The position numbers and the translations under genes are program-made. Below the pieces are notes generated by a model. That model saw only the letters and a list, made by a program, of their open reading frames with translations. It made no database searches and was not told the origin of the DNA. From Stutzerimonas stutzeri TS44 (lineage in GTDB: Bacteria; Pseudomonadota; Gammaproteobacteria; Pseudomonadales; Pseudomonadaceae), in contig AJXE01000022.1 in NCBI GenBank assembly GCA_000263395.1, positions 1 to 64,000 of the forward strand: a stretch of 64,000 bases of DNA, given 5' to 3'. Of the stretch, positions 17,308 to 27,168 are shown one piece after another. Numbering within the stretch: position 1 is the stretch's first letter; each line of letters opens with the position of its first letter.

Positions 17308-18201
17308 ATGCGTAGCCAAGCCCTCCGTGCCGATTTCCTGATGCTGATTACCGCGATGATCTGGGGCTCGGCGTTCGTGGCCCAGCGCGTAGGCATGGAC
17401 AATATCGGCCCGTTTCTTTTCACCGGGCTGCGTTTCACACTCGGCGCGCTCGCCTTGCTGCCGCTGCTGTTGCATCAGGGCCGCCACGCGGCCCGCCATG
17501 AGCCGTTCATGCAGCGCGGTCTGCTGCTCGGCGGACTGGCGATGGGGCTGGCGCTGACGCTCGGCATCAACCTGCAGCAGGTCGGTCTGCTGTTCACCAG
17601 CGTGACCAACTCCGGTTTCATCACCGGACTTTACGTCATCATCGTGCCGCTGCTCGGGCTGATCATCGGCAACCGCACCGGGCTGGGCACCTGGCTCGGA
17701 GCACTGCTGGCGGTAGCCGGCATGGCACTGCTGAGCATTGGCGAGAACTTCCAGGTCGCGTCCGGTGACTGGATCCAGCTGGCCGGCGCATTCGTCTGGG
17801 GCCTGCATGTGCTGCTGGTGAGTTTCTTCGTCAGCCGCCACGATGCCATCCGCCTGGCGTTCCTGCAGTTCGCAACCTGTGCGGTGTTCAGTCTGATTCT
17901 CGCCGCGCTGTTCGAGGAAGCAAGTCTCGAGGCTGTCTGGCTGGCTACGCCGGCGCTGCTGTATGGCGGCCTGTTCGCGGTGGCGGTCGGCTATACCTTG
18001 CAGGTGGTCGCGCAGAAGCACGCCATCGCCTCGCACGCGGCGATCATCCTGTCGCTCGAAGCGGTGTTCGCCGCGATCGCCGGAGCGCTGTTTCTCGACG
18101 AGAGCCTGAGCCTGCGCGGTTATTTCGGCTGCGCGCTAATGCTCATCGGCATGCTCACCGCGCAACTGTGGCCGCAGGCGGGACAGCCGGCGAAAGCCTG
18201 A
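17308..18201 (+). CDS. EamA/DMT-family transporter
   Basis: About 297 aa with ten predicted helices in two EamA repeats: the first opens LMLITAMIWGSAFVAQR and the second GDWIQLAGAFVWGLHVLLVS. The repeats end with the typical LLGLIIGNR and LFLDESLSLRGYFGCALMLIGM. Inner-membrane drug/metabolite exporter; substrate cannot be read from sequence. I start at MRSQALRAD because family members start just before the first helix; an ATG 15 codons earlier is possible and neither has a strong ribosome site. Confidence 0.88.
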   Translation: MRSQALRADFLMLITAMIWGSAFVAQRVGMDNIGPFLFTGLRFTLGALALLPLLLHQGRHAARHEPFMQRGLLLGGLAMGLALTLGINLQQVGLLFTSVTNSGFITGLYVIIVPLLGLIIGNRTGLGTWLGALLAVAGMALLSIGENFQVASGDWIQLAGAFVWGLHVLLVSFFVSRHDAIRLAFLQFATCAVFSLILAALFEEASLEAVWLATPALLYGGLFAVAVGYTLQVVAQKHAIASHAAIILSLEAVFAAIAGALFLDESLSLRGYFGCALMLIGMLTAQLWPQAGQPAKA

Positions 18202-18211
18202 GCGGCGCCGC

Positions 18212-18928
18212 TCAGAAGCGGGTACAGGCGGCGAGCGCGCGATGTGCCGCGCTTTGCGGATCGGCCACGCGCTGATGCTTGGCATCCAGATAATGCTCGG
18301 TGAAGACGTCCAGCCAGGCATCGAGCGCCCGCGCCGCCTGCGCATCACCGGCCAGCTCGAGACACAGGGCAGCGACCTCGGCGGTACACAGATGCTCGCC
18401 GCGGGTCGAGCGGCGCAGCGCGTAGCGCGACAGCGCCTCCGGCTGCAGGCTCAGCACCGGCAGCGCATCGAGATACGGGCTCTTGCGGAACATCTTGCGT
18501 GCCTCGGTCCAGGTCGCATCGAGCAGGATGAACAGCGGACGCTTGCCCGCCGGCAGCGTGACCCGCTCGACGACCCGCGACGGCTCGGCGTACTCACCCG
18601 GAAAGATCACCCACGGCTGCCATTGCGGGTCGGCCAGCAGCTCCAGCAGGCGCGGATCGACGCCGGTGCGCTGCCAGCTGAACGCGTAGCAGTCGGCCAC
18701 CACGTCGGCGATCAACCAGCCGGTGTTGCTGGGCTTTAGTGGTTCGATATCGTGCATCAGCAGGCACACCCCGCAGTGCGACGGCACCTGGGGTAGCCAA
18801 CGGCACAGGCAGTGGCTGGCGGCAACCCGGCAGCGTGGGCAGCGCTGCGTGCGCGAGCCCCGCGCAACGAACGGCTTGAGGCTGCGCGCGAGGCGCTCGT
18901 CGCGCAGGCGGGATACGGCATGGGGCAT
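18212..18928 (-). CDS. tRNA-uridine aminocarboxypropyltransferase (DTW domain, TapT-like)
   Basis: 238 aa. An N-terminal zinc knuckle (CPRCRVAASHCLCRW) is followed by the DTW domain, whose signature appears as LLDATWTEARKMFRKSP. E. coli TapT (YfiP) installs acp3U at position 47 of several tRNAs using SAM. The SPYLDALPVLSL and LSRYALRRSTRGEHLCTAEVAA blocks are conserved in the family. Ends 11 bases from the convergent transporter gene. TapT versus another DTW paralogue is not decided by sequence alone. Confidence 0.85.
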   Translation of the reverse strand: MPHAVSRLRDERLARSLKPFVARGSRTQRCPRCRVAASHCLCRWLPQVPSHCGVCLLMHDIEPLKPSNTGWLIADVVADCYAFSWQRTGVDPRLLELLADPQWQPWVIFPGEYAEPSRVVERVTLPAGKRPLFILLDATWTEARKMFRKSPYLDALPVLSLQPEALSRYALRRSTRGEHLCTAEVAALCLELAGDAQAARALDAWLDVFTEHYLDAKHQRVADPQSAAHRALAACTRF

Positions 18929-19102
18929 GGTCGGCTCGCAGATAATTGAAGGCGGACGCCGCGGTACGACACCTCGAATCCGTTTCGATGTACCGTTTGC
19001 GGTCGCCGCGAAGCCGGCGCAACCTACCGGCCCTCAGGAAAAATGGCAATGAACCGTGTAGTCCGCTACCGGTCGAACGAGCGCAGTCACAAGGAGATCG
19101 CC

Positions 19103-19501
19103 ATGTACCGTTTTACCCCCCTGCTGCTACTCAGCCTCGCGCTGCCCAACGCTCACGCCGCATCGCTGCAGGAGCAGCAGCTGGGCCAACTGCTCGAGCA
19201 GGTCGCGCAGCAGAGCAGCGTCGGCACACCGCGCGCCATCAATGAGGACATCCTCGACCAGGGCTACACGGTCGATGGTAACGAGCTGGTCAATCACCTC
19301 AGCGTCCAGCCGCGCCACGCCGCGCAGATGCGCGACAACCCCGAACAGGTACGCAGCCAACTGGCGGCCAGCGTCTGCGGCAACCAGGGCCTGCGTACGC
19401 TGCTGGGCAAAGGCGCGGTGCTGCGCTACGAATTCAGCGAATACAAGAGCAACCGGCCCGTCGTGACCGAGCGCTACCGCGCCACCGACTGCGCGCGCTG
19501 A
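19103..19501 (+). CDS. Secreted protein, PA3611-like
   Basis: 132-aa exported protein: signal peptide MYRFTPLLLLSLALPNAHA, then a small soluble domain with two Cys (VCGNQGL and the C-terminal DCAR) that could pair. Motifs TPRAINEDILDQGYTV and NELVNHLSV and the ending YKSNRPVVTERYRATDC resemble P. aeruginosa PA3611, annotated as a quorum-sensing-regulated virulence factor family and located in the same erdR–recA neighbourhood. Start ATG has AAGGAG at seven bases; a longer frame from 19043 lacks this. Function unknown. Confidence 0.75.
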   Translation: MYRFTPLLLLSLALPNAHAASLQEQQLGQLLEQVAQQSSVGTPRAINEDILDQGYTVDGNELVNHLSVQPRHAAQMRDNPEQVRSQLAASVCGNQGLRTLLGKGAVLRYEFSEYKSNRPVVTERYRATDCAR

Positions 19502-19523
19502 AGCCGCGCGCGCAACCGGACGG

Positions 19524-21929
19524 TCAGCGCAGACTGTCGGGGGTGCCCTTGCCGGCCACCGCCGCCGCCTCTTCGCGCGTCAGCAGCGCCGTGCGCGGAA
19601 CGCTGCGCAGGCGCGCGCAGGCGGCCAGCACGTTGGCCCAGCAGGCGCGATTGGCGAACTGCATGCCGTCCACGTCCAGCGTGCCGCCACGATTGCGATA
19701 GCCCAGCACCGAACTGCGCCGCGCATCCGGCAGGATCGGCCACAGGTGCCCGCGCGCCACTTCCGGGCGCATGTGCGTGAGCAGTACGCGCATGTCTATG
19801 CTGTCCGGGAATAGCCGTGTCACCAGCTCATCGGCGGCATGTACTTCGGCTTCCCAGTGATCGCGCGGTGCGCGGAAACGCCCGGGTTCCTGCAGATAGA
19901 CCAGCCGATAGGCGCAATCCGCCTGTTTCAGCCGCTCGGCGGCACGCAGCATCTCGCCCAGCTGGTAGCTGCCATTGGCGATCAGCAGCAAGGACTCCGG
20001 TCCGGGGCTTTCATCGACAACGATCGCACCATCACGCGCCAACTGCTCGGCCTGGGCCTGGTCGAAATAGCGCGGCCGCTCGCGCTTGGGCATCACCAGG
20101 CAGGCCAGCTCGCCGCGCGCCTGATAGATCGACGGCAGCAGCGCCAGCGCACTGTTGTGATCGGCCGGAAACAGCACGCGCACCATGTCGCTCATCTCGC
20201 CCAGCAGCGCTTCGCAGAAGGTGGTGTCCTGGTGCGACTGCTGGTTCTTGCCGTTCTCCCAGGTGTGCGAGGTGGCGATCAGCGGCCAGCCGAGCCAGCC
20301 GGCAGGGCGGCCGACCTCCTTCTGCTGGCGCGCGAAGACCAGGCTCTGGCGCACGGCGCCGAGCATCTTCACGCAGAAGGCTTCATAACTGGCGACCAGG
20401 TTCAAGCCACCCTGGTTGGCCAGGCAGGCCGATACCACGGCCTCCTCGTTGAGCGCGGTGATGATGTCGCCGTCGATGGCCTCCAGGTCGCTCTCCGGGT
20501 CGATGACCCGATGCTTGAGCGCCTTGAGCACGCCTCCCAGGCGGTTGCTGGCCAACTCGTCGGGGTTGCCGACGCGCGGCCGCAAGCCGGCGTTGGCCTG
20601 GGTCAGCTCGACGAAGAAACGATCCACGGCGGTCATCGGCGAGCAGGCATCGTCTGTGTAGTGCAGCCGGGGGATGACCGGCGCGACCGGGCGACGCAAC
20701 GCCAGCGCGTTGTCGCGCTCCAGCGGACGACCGCGGCGATGCTGGCCGAACAGCGTCAGGGCGGCGTGCAGTCGCTCCTGCGGCACGAACAGTTCCGCCG
20801 CATGCTGGTTGAACAGCTCACGCGATTCGATATCCAGTCGCGGATTGCCCGGCAACGGCAGGTTGTGCGCGGCGTTGCTGCCCGCGCCGTAGAAACCGAA
20901 GCCCTTGATGGTCTCGGCGATGCCGTACGGAATCGGCAGCGGGTAGCTGAGAATGCCCCGCTCCTTTTCCTCGACCCGACGCGCGAGACGCTGTTCCATC
21001 TCCCACAGCGTGGCCACGAATGCCGCCGGGTCGCGGCCATCGAACGGCATCGGATCGAAACCGCAGTGGCTCAGGTGCTGGCGGAAGCCGGCCAGCCCCT
21101 CATCGGTCGCCAGCGAGGTGCGCTGCTCGATACGCCGGCCGTTGGCGATCATCACCGGAAGCGCCGCACCGCAGTCTTCGGCGCGCCACCAGCGCGGCAT
21201 CCAGTCGCTGCCGCGTTGCTCCTCCGCGGCGCCATCCGACAGGAAGGCCACCAGTGTTTCACCCGGCAACGGCATGTGTGCGTACTGCAATTCGGCGAAG
21301 CCCAGATAGCCGCCCTCGGCGATCCCGCCGGCGGTATGCGGGTTGACGTGGCTGCCCAGCGGCGCCAGGGGACCGCCGTCGCTGGCCTGCCGGTAGCCAT
21401 AGAAATCCTGCAGCATGCGGTTGATGCCCGCCTCGCCACCGCCGTAGGCCTGGGCCTGCTCGGCATGCAGGTTGCCGGTCAGCAGATTCAGCGCGTCGAT
21501 GGCGGCGACGCAGTGCCCCTGCCCCATCAGCCATCCACGCGTGTGCCCGGTAAGGGCGTTGAGTGCCAGGTAGCCGGCATACGCCGGCACCATGTTGAGC
21601 GCACCGCCGGTATGTCCCTCGGGGGTACGCTTGAAGTCCTCGGCCGCGAGCGGCGTGCCATCGAGGTGGACCTGCTGCGCGTAGGTCATGTGCACCACCA
21701 GCCACAATCCCGCCGAGGTGATGTGATCGAGCGCTTGCAGCAGGCGATACACGCTGGCGAGATCCGGCTGCAATCCAGCCTGCACCAGTTGGTGAGCCAG
21801 ACGGAATACCGCCGCCTGAGTTTCCAGAGTATGTTCGAGCGGACCGCAGCCGGCGCGCCAGGTGGCGAACGCCGGCTGGGCTTCGGCGTGTTGCTCCAGC
21901 TCGACGAGGCTGGGCAGAAGCTGACTCAT
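19524..21929 (-). CDS. Phosphoketolase family enzyme (xylulose-5-P / fructose-6-P)
   Basis: 801-aa thiamine-diphosphate enzyme that cleaves xylulose 5-P (or fructose 6-P) with phosphate to acetyl-P and a triose or tetrose phosphate. Landmarks in order: LWLVVHMTYAQ, EGHTGGALNMVPAYAGYLALN, GQGHCVAAIDALNLL, FLSDGAAEEQRGSDWMPRWW (ThDP region), GKNQQSHQDTTFCEALLGEM, VRVLFPADHNSALALLPSIY. Family length is ~790–830, so it is complete. Convergent with the PA3611-like gene and divergent from the beta-CASP gene. Together with ErdR nearby it hints at acetyl-P/acetate metabolism, an inference. Confidence 0.88.
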   Translation of the reverse strand: MSQLLPSLVELEQHAEAQPAFATWRAGCGPLEHTLETQAAVFRLAHQLVQAGLQPDLASVYRLLQALDHITSAGLWLVVHMTYAQQVHLDGTPLAAEDFKRTPEGHTGGALNMVPAYAGYLALNALTGHTRGWLMGQGHCVAAIDALNLLTGNLHAEQAQAYGGGEAGINRMLQDFYGYRQASDGGPLAPLGSHVNPHTAGGIAEGGYLGFAELQYAHMPLPGETLVAFLSDGAAEEQRGSDWMPRWWRAEDCGAALPVMIANGRRIEQRTSLATDEGLAGFRQHLSHCGFDPMPFDGRDPAAFVATLWEMEQRLARRVEEKERGILSYPLPIPYGIAETIKGFGFYGAGSNAAHNLPLPGNPRLDIESRELFNQHAAELFVPQERLHAALTLFGQHRRGRPLERDNALALRRPVAPVIPRLHYTDDACSPMTAVDRFFVELTQANAGLRPRVGNPDELASNRLGGVLKALKHRVIDPESDLEAIDGDIITALNEEAVVSACLANQGGLNLVASYEAFCVKMLGAVRQSLVFARQQKEVGRPAGWLGWPLIATSHTWENGKNQQSHQDTTFCEALLGEMSDMVRVLFPADHNSALALLPSIYQARGELACLVMPKRERPRYFDQAQAEQLARDGAIVVDESPGPESLLLIANGSYQLGEMLRAAERLKQADCAYRLVYLQEPGRFRAPRDHWEAEVHAADELVTRLFPDSIDMRVLLTHMRPEVARGHLWPILPDARRSSVLGYRNRGGTLDVDGMQFANRACWANVLAACARLRSVPRTALLTREEAAAVAGKGTPDSLR

Positions 21930-22057
21930 GGGATTACTCCATCACTGACCGGTTGCGATAGTCTAGGTAGCACTGGCTCCACCACCTCTGACATGTATCA
22001 AGGCGAGCCGGCGCACAAGCGAGCACCTTGGGCACATCCTACAGATAGGGAGGCATT

Positions 22058-23467
22058 ATGGCTTTGCTCAGTTTTCTCGGTGCCATTCAAGAGGTCACCG
22101 GATCCTGCTACCTGGTCAAGACACACGCCGGCACACGGGTTCTGCTCGATTGCGGCATGCATCAGGGCCGCCGCAAGAACGAGGACGACAACCGCGCGCC
22201 CTTCCCCTTCGACCCGAGCAGCCTGGATGCCGTGGTGCTATCCCACGCGCACATCGACCACAGCGGCCTGCTGCCGCGGCTGGTCTCGGAAGGCTATCGC
22301 GGCCGCATTCACTGCACCGACGCCACTACCGAACTGCTCGGACTGATGCTGCTGGATTCGGCGCACATCCAGGAAAAGGACGCCGAATGGGAGAACAAGT
22401 GGCGCGCACGCATCGGCAAGCCGCTGACCCAGCCGCTGTACACGCACGTGGATGCCGAACGGACGCTGTCGCAATGCGAACCGCATACCTACGCCGAGAC
22501 ATTCGAAGTGGCGCCGGGCGTGCGCATCACCTTCCACGATGCCGGGCATATTCTCGGCTCGGCGATCGTCCAGGCGGATGTCACCGACTTCGGCCAGACC
22601 CGCAAGCTGGTCTTTTCCGGCGACCTGGGCAATACCTGCTCACCGCTGATGCACCCGCCCACCACGCTTACCGAAGCCGACGTGATCCTGATGGAATCGA
22701 CCTACGGCGATCGCGACCATCGCAACCACCGCGCGACCATCGAGGAGCTGGCCGATATCCTGCAACAGGCCCACCGCGATGGCGGCAACGTGCTGATGCC
22801 GTCGTTCGCCGTCGGCCGTACCCAGGACCTGATCTATTACCTCGGGCGCTTCTATCGCGAAGGCCGCCTGCCGCAGCAGGCGGTGTTCCTCGACAGCCCG
22901 ATGGCCATCGGCGCCAACGCCATCTATGCGCACTTCAAGGACCAGCTCGATCTCAACGGCATCACGCCGGCGCTGGATACCGGCAAGGGCAAGCTCTACG
23001 CCGAGCGCTGGCTGCCGATACTCAAGAGCACGCCGACACCCGAGGAGTCGATGGCGATCAACCGTTTCAAGAGCGGCGCGATCATCATTGCCGGCAGCGG
23101 CATGTGCACCGGCGGGCGCATCCTCCACCACTTCAAGCACAACCTCTGGCGCGAGGAATGCCATCTGGTGATCCCTGGCTTCCAGGCACAGGGCACCCTC
23201 GGTCGCGCGATCGTCGATGGCGCGTCGAGCGTCAAGTTGCTGCACCAGCGCATCGCGGTGAACGCGAAGATTCACACCCTGGGCGGCTTTTCGGCCCATG
23301 CCGGGCAATCGCAACTGATCGACTGGGTCAGCCACTTCGACAAGCGCCCGGAGCTGTATCTGGTGCACGGCGAACTGGACAGGATGCAGGCGCTGCAACA
23401 GGCACTGAAACAGCGCCTGAACTGGGACGCCCGCATTCCGGAACCCGGCGACCGTATCGCCCTCTGA
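22058..23467 (+). CDS. Beta-CASP metallo-beta-lactamase RNA-processing-type protein
   Basis: 469 aa. N-terminal metallo-beta-lactamase domain with H63-A-H65-I-D67-H68 (LSHAHIDHSG) and metal ligands in DAGHILGSA and FSGDLGN; beta-CASP insert from ~205 (ESTYGDRDHRNH; PSFAVGRTQDLIYYLG); C-terminal IIAGSGMCTGGRILHH and GGFSAHAGQSQLIDWV. This is the CPSF73/YsdK-type family, potential RNA nucleases, cytosolic, two zinc ions expected. Target unknown in Pseudomonas. Divergent from the phosphoketolase gene with 128 bases between. Confidence 0.9.
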   Translation: MALLSFLGAIQEVTGSCYLVKTHAGTRVLLDCGMHQGRRKNEDDNRAPFPFDPSSLDAVVLSHAHIDHSGLLPRLVSEGYRGRIHCTDATTELLGLMLLDSAHIQEKDAEWENKWRARIGKPLTQPLYTHVDAERTLSQCEPHTYAETFEVAPGVRITFHDAGHILGSAIVQADVTDFGQTRKLVFSGDLGNTCSPLMHPPTTLTEADVILMESTYGDRDHRNHRATIEELADILQQAHRDGGNVLMPSFAVGRTQDLIYYLGRFYREGRLPQQAVFLDSPMAIGANAIYAHFKDQLDLNGITPALDTGKGKLYAERWLPILKSTPTPEESMAINRFKSGAIIIAGSGMCTGGRILHHFKHNLWREECHLVIPGFQAQGTLGRAIVDGASSVKLLHQRIAVNAKIHTLGGFSAHAGQSQLIDWVSHFDKRPELYLVHGELDRMQALQQALKQRLNWDARIPEPGDRIAL

Positions 23468-23586
23468 CACAGCGCAGCCCCCACCCAAGCCGCGCCCGCG
23501 TTTACCAGCGGTCGCGGCTTGGCGCTTGAAGCGCCCGGCATCGTAGCTATAGCCTGAACGCGCCAGCCCATACATGGAGAAGTTGC

Positions 23587-24678
23587 ATGTCTTTCGAACC
23601 GGACGACTATCTTTCCCGACACTTCAAAACCTGCGGCGTGGATCTGTCCAGCAAGATCGACGAACTGGTATCACTCGTCGTCTCGGACACCAGCCCGAAC
23701 CTGTCGCTGTATCGCGAGATGCTGGTCACCGTGATCCGCATGGCGCAGGCCGACCGCAGTCGCTGGGATGCCAAGATCCTGCTGCAGACCATGCGCGAAA
23801 TGGAGCACGCGTTCAGTCGTCTCGACCAGTTCAAGCGCCGGCGCAAGGTCACCGTGTTCGGCTCGGCCCGTACGCCGATCGAGCATCCGCTCTATGCGCT
23901 GGCCCGCCAGCTCGGCGAAACCCTGGCACGCTACGACCTGATGGTCATTACCGGCGCCGGGGGCGGCATCATGGCCGCCGCTCACGAGGGGGCCGGCCTG
24001 GACAACAGCCTGGGGCTGAACATCACCCTGCCGTTCGAGCAGCATGCCAACGCCACCGTGGGCGGCACCAGCAACCTGCTGTCGTTCCACTTCTTCTTCG
24101 TGCGCAAGCTGTTCTTCATCAAGGAGGCCGATGCGCTGGTGCTGTGCCCCGGCGGCTTCGGCACCCTCGATGAAGCGCTCGAAGTGCTGACCCTGGTCCA
24201 GACCGGCAAGAGCCCGCTGGTTCCAGTGGTCTTGCTGGACGAGCCGGGCGGCTCGTTCTGGACGGATGCACTGCAGTTCATGCGTCGGCAACTGGTGGAC
24301 AACCGCTATATCCTGCCCACCGACCTGGGCCTGGTGCGCCTGGTCTACAGCGCCGAAGAGGTCGCCCAAGAGATCACCACGTTCTACCGCAACTTCCACT
24401 CCAGTCGCTGGCTGAAGGATCGTTTCGTGATGCGGATGAACCACCCCTTGAGCGATGCTGCGCTGGAGCACATCAACACGACGTTCTCCGATCTCTGCCT
24501 GAGCGGTCGCTACGAGCAGCAACCCTGCTGCGTGCACGAACTGGACGAACCGGAACTGCAGCGCCTGCCGCGTCTGAGCTTCGCCTTCAACGGCCGGGAC
24601 TATGGCCGCTTGCGCGAACTGACGGACTACCTCAACGAAACACAGAACTGGGCATCTCCGCTACAGCTCGGGGACTGA
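23587..24678 (+). CDS. LOG-family (Rossmann-fold) nucleotide-binding protein, long form
   Basis: 363 aa. Central LOG/TIGR00730-type domain: VFGSART (91–), VITGAGGGIMAAAHEGAG (~120–138), and the diagnostic PGGFGTLDE at 188–196, which contains the catalytic PGGxGT and Glu of cytokinin-type nucleotide phosphoribohydrolases. It is longer than plant or short bacterial LOG proteins: ~85 extra residues at the N-terminus and ~110 at the C-terminus, as in the PpnN-like branch, which hydrolyses purine monophosphates and is regulated by (p)ppGpp. Whether this one does so is inference. Confidence 0.85.
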   Translation: MSFEPDDYLSRHFKTCGVDLSSKIDELVSLVVSDTSPNLSLYREMLVTVIRMAQADRSRWDAKILLQTMREMEHAFSRLDQFKRRRKVTVFGSARTPIEHPLYALARQLGETLARYDLMVITGAGGGIMAAAHEGAGLDNSLGLNITLPFEQHANATVGGTSNLLSFHFFFVRKLFFIKEADALVLCPGGFGTLDEALEVLTLVQTGKSPLVPVVLLDEPGGSFWTDALQFMRRQLVDNRYILPTDLGLVRLVYSAEEVAQEITTFYRNFHSSRWLKDRFVMRMNHPLSDAALEHINTTFSDLCLSGRYEQQPCCVHELDEPELQRLPRLSFAFNGRDYGRLRELTDYLNETQNWASPLQLGD

Positions 24679-24791
24679 GCCAGCGTGGCGCCATGCTTGC
24701 AGATGGTGGCGTCGCCGTTGCCGGCGCTGGCCGAAACCAGGCTGGACACCTGCGTGTTCCGCCATGCCGCCCGGCTCCGGGCCGGAGCGCG

Positions 24792-25256
24792 TCAGTCGTC
24801 CGCTGCGCCGCGCAGCAGGCGCCCGATCATCTCCAGCGAATAACCGCGATAACTGAGAAAGCGCCCCTGCCGGGCGCGCTCGCGCGCATCGGCCGGCAGC
24901 TGACCGGCGAACTTGCGCTGCCAGACCTCACGCAACCGTGCGCTCCAGTCGAAGTCGCCGTCACGCAACGCCCGCTCGATCGCATCACGCGCCAGCCCGC
25001 GCTGCGCCAGCTCCTCGCGGATGCGCAACGGCCCGTAGCCGGCAAGCGCCCGGCTTCTGACGAAGCTTTCCAGATAGCGCGAATCCGACAGCAGCCCCTC
25101 GTCGCTCAGGCGATCCAGGGCGGCCTCGATCAGTTCGGCAGCGGCGCCGCGCTGGCGCAGCTTGCGAGTCAGCTCGACACGCCCGTGCTCGCGGCGTGCC
25201 AGCAGGTCCATCGCGGCCCGCCGCACGGCGGCCGGGCTGTCGAGCACGACGGGCAT
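24792..25256 (-). CDS. recX: Recombination regulator RecX
   Basis: 154-aa all-helical protein of three tandem three-helix repeats that blocks RecA filament extension. Motifs: [56 protein letters not shown], and the C-terminal [20 protein letters not shown]. Starts five bases after the recA stop, so it is co-transcribed with recA from the LexA-controlled promoter, the standard Pseudomonas layout. Confidence 0.95.
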   Translation of the reverse strand: MPVVLDSPAAVRRAAMDLLARREHGRVELTRKLRQRGAAAELIEAALDRLSDEGLLSDSRYLESFVRSRALAGYGPLRIREELAQRGLARDAIERALRDGDFDWSARLREVWQRKFAGQLPADARERARQGRFLSYRGYSLEMIGRLLRGAADD

Positions 25257-25261
25257 GTCGA

Positions 25262-26320
25262 TCAGAAGTCGACGTCGGCCAGGTCTTCGCTGACCACGGC
25301 ACCCGTACCGGCGCCGGCTGCCTTGTTGCCGGCAACCACCAGCAGCTTGTCACGGATCTGCTGCTCGATCTCGCGACCGATTTCCGGGTTGTCTTCCAGA
25401 TACTTGGAGGCATTGGCCTTGCCCTGGCCGATCTTGTTGCCCTTGTAGGCGTACCAGGCACCAGATTTCTCGACCAGGCCCTGCTGTACACCGAGGTCGA
25501 TGATCTCGCCGTTGCGATAGATGCCCTTGCCGTAGAGGATCTGGAATTCGGCCTGGCGGAACGGCGGCGCCACCTTGTTCTTCACCACCTTGACGCGCGT
25601 CTCGCTGCCGACCACCTCGTCGCCTTCCTTCACTGCGCCGGTACGGCGGATATCCAGACGCACCGAGGCGTAGAACTTCAGCGCGTTACCACCGGTGGTG
25701 GTTTCCGGGCTGCCGAACATCACGCCGATCTTCATGCGGATCTGGTTGATGAAGATCACCAGGCAGTTGGCATTCTTGATGTTGCCGGTGATCTTGCGCA
25801 GCGCCTGGCTCATCAGACGCGCCTGCAGACCGACGTGGGCGTCGCCCATTTCGCCTTCGATTTCCGCCTTGGGCACCAGCGCCGCCACGGAGTCGACGAT
25901 GATCACGTCCACCGCGTTGGAACGCACCAGCATGTCGGTGATTTCCAGCGCCTGCTCGCCGGTATCCGGCTGCGAAACCAGCAGGTCATCGACGTTGACG
26001 CCCAGCTTGCCGGCGTAGTCCGGGTCCAGCGCGTGCTCGGCGTCGACGAAGGCACAGGTGGCACCCATCTTCTGCGCTTCGGCGATCACCGACAGGGTCA
26101 GTGTGGTCTTGCCCGAGGATTCCGGGCCGTAGATTTCGACGATGCGGCCCTTCGGCAGGCCACCGATGCCCAGCGCGATGTCCAGCCCCAGCGAGCCGGT
26201 GGAGATTGCCGGAATCGCCTGGCGATCATGGTCGCCCATGCGCATCACCGCGCCCTTGCCGAACTGCTTTTCGATCTGGCCCAGAGCTGCGGCCAAGGCG
26301 CGCTTCTTGTTCTCGTCCAT
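25262..26320 (-). CDS. recA: Recombinase RecA
   Basis: 352-aa DNA strand-exchange ATPase and LexA co-protease. Walker [10 protein letters not shown] at 65–73, Walker B region [18 protein letters not shown]2 loop area [19 protein letters not shown], and C-terminal domain with [16 protein letters not shown]. The acidic C-terminal tail ends [13 protein letters not shown] start at [11 protein letters not shown]; twelve further upstream codons ([12 protein letters not shown]) are in frame but not part of RecA. A LexA box lies ~45 bases upstream. First gene of recA–recX. Confidence 0.98.
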   Translation of the reverse strand: MDENKKRALAAALGQIEKQFGKGAVMRMGDHDRQAIPAISTGSLGLDIALGIGGLPKGRIVEIYGPESSGKTTLTLSVIAEAQKMGATCAFVDAEHALDPDYAGKLGVNVDDLLVSQPDTGEQALEITDMLVRSNAVDVIIVDSVAALVPKAEIEGEMGDAHVGLQARLMSQALRKITGNIKNANCLVIFINQIRMKIGVMFGSPETTTGGNALKFYASVRLDIRRTGAVKEGDEVVGSETRVKVVKNKVAPPFRQAEFQILYGKGIYRNGEIIDLGVQQGLVEKSGAWYAYKGNKIGQGKANASKYLEDNPEIGREIEQQIRDKLLVVAGNKAAGAGTGAVVSEDLADVDF

Positions 26321-26361
26321 TACCATCCTCACTTGATCAAGAGGGCCAAAGGCCACGACAA

Positions 26362-26377
26362 CTGTATAAGTAGACAG
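26362..26377 (-). promoter_or_regulatory. LexA (SOS) box of recA
   Basis: CTGTCTACTTATACAG on the minus strand: perfect CTGT-N8-ACAG, flanked by TA and GT. It lies ~42 bases upstream of the recA start and just downstream of the cinA stop, so recA has its own SOS promoter. Confidence 0.92.
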
Positions 26378-26404
26378 TATTAGAGCATAGGGAAAATGCT
26401 CCGC

Positions 26405-26902
26405 CTAGCCCTGCGACGGATTTTCTCCGGCGACCAGACGAATCAATCCGAGCAGCGCCATCTCGACCGTCTGGCCGCGTACTGCCTGGCGATCGCCGTC
26501 GAACCGGCAGCGCCGGGCGAACAGCCGCTCGCCGTCCGCCCAGGCGATCCAGACCGTGCCCACCGGTTTGTCCGGCGTGCCGCCGCCAGGCCCGGCGATG
26601 CCGCTGACCGCCACGGCAAAGCGCGCGCCGCTGGCCTGCTGCGCGCCACTCGCCATACGCTCGACCACCTCGCGGCTGACCGCGCCGATCGTCTCGAATA
26701 GCCCGACAGGTACACCGAGCTGGCGGGTCTTCTGCGCGTTGGAATAGGTGACGTAGCCAGCCTCGAACCACGCCGAGCTGCCGGCGATACGGGTGATCGC
26801 CTCGGCGATGCCGCCACCGGTGCAGGATTCCGCCGTGGTGACCTGGGCGCCCTGCCGGCGCAGCGCGTCGCCCAGTTGCGAAGCGAGATCGGTGAGCGTC
26901 AT
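26405..26902 (-). CDS. pncC: NMN deamidase, CinA C-terminal domain family
   Basis: 165 aa, the stand-alone CinA-C/PncC domain that converts nicotinamide mononucleotide to nicotinic acid mononucleotide in NAD recycling. Motifs: TTAESCTGGGIAEAIT (catalytic Ser 26), GYVTYSNAQKTRQLGV, AVSREVVERMASGAQ, AVSGIAGPGGGTPDKPVGTVWIAW. Lacks the N-terminal molybdopterin-binding part of full CinA. Lies upstream of recA as in other pseudomonads, where mutS is its usual divergent neighbour; here that spacing is broken by the island. Confidence 0.93.
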   Translation of the reverse strand: MTLTDLASQLGDALRRQGAQVTTAESCTGGGIAEAITRIAGSSAWFEAGYVTYSNAQKTRQLGVPVGLFETIGAVSREVVERMASGAQQASGARFAVAVSGIAGPGGGTPDKPVGTVWIAWADGERLFARRCRFDGDRQAVRGQTVEMALLGLIRLVAGENPSQG

Positions 26903-27066
26903 CGGGACTCCGGCAAGTAGAAAATCAAGACGCCACCCTACACCAGCCGCCCCCGCACTTCAGCCCCGCCGCCACACTGCGCGACAGGCGCCGCGGGGCG
27001 CGCCGTGTTCCTCCGGCGCCGATTGCCGGCAAGCTGGTCGCCTTTTGACTGACTGCGGGGCGTGGC

Positions 27067-27168
27067 GTGGACATCAAGCCACTGAAATTTCTTGTCGCCC
27101 TCGAGCAGACCCACCCCTTCGGCCAGGCCGCCGCGCGCTGCCACGTGACCCAGCCGACGCTTACACCC
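27067..27168 (+). pseudogene. LysR regulator remnant, N-terminal HTH only
   Basis: Thirty-four codons from a GTG match the start of a LysR-type HTH (MDIKPLKFLVALEQTHPFGQ… AARCHVTQPTLT), breaking off at the point where family members continue SARLRQLE. Past ~27168 the frame stays open but is unrelated, and joins the region before the old mutS start. It is a deletion remnant, not a working regulator. Confidence 0.7.

Noticed and set aside
19839..22346. An 835-codon plus-strand frame opposite the phosphoketolase
   Set aside because: Antisense shadow that also runs into the beta-CASP gene in the wrong frame.
23485..23522. Inverted repeat CCAAGCCGCG/CGCGGCTTGG after the beta-CASP gene
   Set aside because: Long loop (18 bases) and no T tract; too weak to call a terminator or repeat element.
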